A stretch of 24,007 bases of DNA from NCBI GenBank assembly GCA_902810755.1, contig CADDYT010000097.1:1-24007 (forward strand), read 5' to 3'. Positions 23,010 to 24,007 of this stretch are shown here, piece after piece (the stretch's first letter is position 1; each line of letters opens with the position of its first letter). The notes below the pieces were generated by a model. The model was given only the letters and a program-made list of their open reading frames with translations, was not told where the DNA came from and did no database searches. This stretch comes from Chloroflexota bacterium. Lineage in GTDB: Bacteria > Chloroflexota > Ktedonobacteria > Ktedonobacterales > Ktedonobacteraceae. Position numbers and translations under genes: made by a program.

Positions 23010-23969
23010 ATGAAATGTCCTCGTTGTAACGCTGAAGTCGCCGACTCAGCGACGCTTTGCCAGAATTGCGGATCACCGCTTCGCCCTGTTACAACCGCTT
23101 TTTCGTACCTGCCGGCGGGCGCGCCTCCCTGGCCGAGCAGCGGCGCGCAACTGCCCGCTTCCCTTGCCACGTTGCCCCGTCTTGATGTGTCGGGCGCGGC
23201 GCAAAACGGCGCCACTCCGGTGTCCCCCACCCCTGCCACGCCGGTAGAGGCCAGACCCCGGCGCTCCGTACGCAGCATTCTCATGACCGCCGCTATCCTT
23301 ATCCTGGCCGTTGTGGCAGGCGTCGGGGTGACGCTTGGCTCACTCTATACCAGCGGCCAGCTCGCGGCACAGACGTCCGTCAAGCCTGTCACGTTGCCAA
23401 AGGCGACGGCTACCGGCACGGCGGGAACAGTAGTTTCGCCAACGCCTACTACTACCAGTGACCTGCCTTCTCCCAGCTCGTTTCAGAGCATCAGTAAAGC
23501 TGGCAGCAACGCCCTGCAAGTTTCGCTGCAGTTCCCGTCCGACTGGCAGGAAGAGGCGCCGCAGGTGTCGAATGGTACTACAGAGATCAGTTTTCGTCCG
23601 CTGCAACTCCCCATCGATTTTGCCGTTGCGCGCCTTTCATCTGCTGTTTCAGCCACAGTTCCCAGTGCGGACGCCCTCAATCAGGCTGAAATTCAAAGTT
23701 TTCAGAATGCGCAAGGTGTCAGCAATTTGCAGTCAATTACGCCGGTAACGCTCCAGCGCACGCTAGGCGGCGTCGTCTGGCCCGAGCAAGACGCAACCTT
23801 CGATGTTGCCACCAATGGGGGTATCGTCCAGTATCATGTCACCAGCATTTCTGCCGAACACAATAAGATTTACTACAACATCATTTTCTTCGCGCCTTCC
23901 CTTGTCTACAACGAGGCTCTTCAAAAATACTTCCAGCCCATATGTGACTCGTTCAAGTTCACTTCCTGA
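23010..23969 (+). CDS. Zinc-ribbon membrane protein with PsbP-like C-terminal region
   Basis: A 319-aa single-pass membrane protein. The N-terminal zinc ribbon has C3, C6, C17 and C20 (MKCPRCNAEV, then LCQNCG). A Pro/Ala-rich cytoplasmic linker with a basic patch (RPRRSVR, 82-88) precedes one membrane helix (about 89-111). A Thr/Pro-rich stalk leads to an exported domain (about 155-319). Its LQVSLQFPSDWQEEAP, then ISFRPLQLPIDFAVARL and a closing FQPICDSFKF resemble the PsbP-like/DcrB-type fold seen in lipoproteins of unknown role; this is a pattern impression, not a verified match. GGGGGTG lies 5 nt before the ATG. The layout (zinc ribbon, linker, helix, outer domain) echoes the phosphatase at 1883, but no catalytic domain is present, so it may be a sensor or adaptor. 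Confidence 0.85.
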   Translation: MKCPRCNAEVADSATLCQNCGSPLRPVTTAFSYLPAGAPPWPSSGAQLPASLATLPRLDVSGAAQNGATPVSPTPATPVEARPRRSVRSILMTAAILILAVVAGVGVTLGSLYTSGQLAAQTSVKPVTLPKATATGTAGTVVSPTPTTTSDLPSPSSFQSISKAGSNALQVSLQFPSDWQEEAPQVSNGTTEISFRPLQLPIDFAVARLSSAVSATVPSADALNQAEIQSFQNAQGVSNLQSITPVTLQRTLGGVVWPEQDATFDVATNGGIVQYHVTSISAEHNKIYYNIIFFAPSLVYNEALQKYFQPICDSFKFTS

Positions 23970-24007
23970 TTCTGGAGTAGAGGGCCAGAAGAAAACGTCC
24001 TCGCGCC

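Noticed and set aside
17127..23223. Shared GGCGCCACTCCGGT in the kinase linker and in the zinc-ribbon protein gene
   Set aside because: Both copies simply encode GATPV in Pro/Ala-rich linkers in the same frame, so chance with shared codon preference explains it.

Overview
The window looks like chromosomal DNA of a GC-rich bacterium, most likely a Ktedonobacterales-type Chloroflexota. This is inferred from the gene style: membrane-tethered Ser/Thr kinases and PP2C phosphatases with zinc ribbons and long Pro/Gln linkers, kinase-TPR fusions, HEAT-repeat and J-domain/WD40 proteins. No rRNA, tRNA, CRISPR array or insertion sequence was seen.

Layout. (1) 3-4474, plus strand: a Ser/Thr kinase with C-terminal TPRs, open at the left edge, followed 44 nt later by a membrane-spanning PP2C phosphatase with an extracytoplasmic trypsin-like domain that lacks its catalytic serine. 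A 20-bp perfect hairpin separates it from a convergent HEAT-repeat gene (4529-6277, minus). (2) 6521-9252: a WecA/MraY-type polyprenyl-phosphate sugar-phosphate transferase, convergent and 4 nt overlapping with a stand-alone terminase large-subunit-like gene that has no phage genes around it. (3) 9412-15687: a maltodextrin-type module. It holds a lipoprotein binding protein, two permeases, a MarR-family regulator and a MalZ-like GH13 enzyme. The transporter operon, marR and malZ each have a recognisable promoter with a GTTGA-N4-TCAA-like dyad 13-15 nt downstream of the -10 box; malZ has a second dyad over its -35. This predicts a local MarR-type sugar regulon. No transporter ATPase is encoded here. 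(4) 15794-18368: a PknB-like receptor kinase divergent from malZ. (5) 18443-23969, plus strand: a DNA-3-methyladenine glycosylase, a J-domain/beta-propeller fusion, a family 2 glycosyltransferase and a D-2-hydroxyacid dehydrogenase. A 60-bp perfect palindrome follows, then a separately promoted pair made of a 93-aa unknown protein and a zinc-ribbon membrane protein with a PsbP-like C-terminal part.

How it fits together. The window combines phospho-signalling at the membrane (two kinases and one phosphatase), maltodextrin import and hydrolysis under a predicted MarR switch, and housekeeping or envelope enzymes. The strongest new idea is the shared MarR operator set. The oddest proteins are the phosphatase with a dead-protease sensor, the orphan terminase and the J-domain/propeller fusion.
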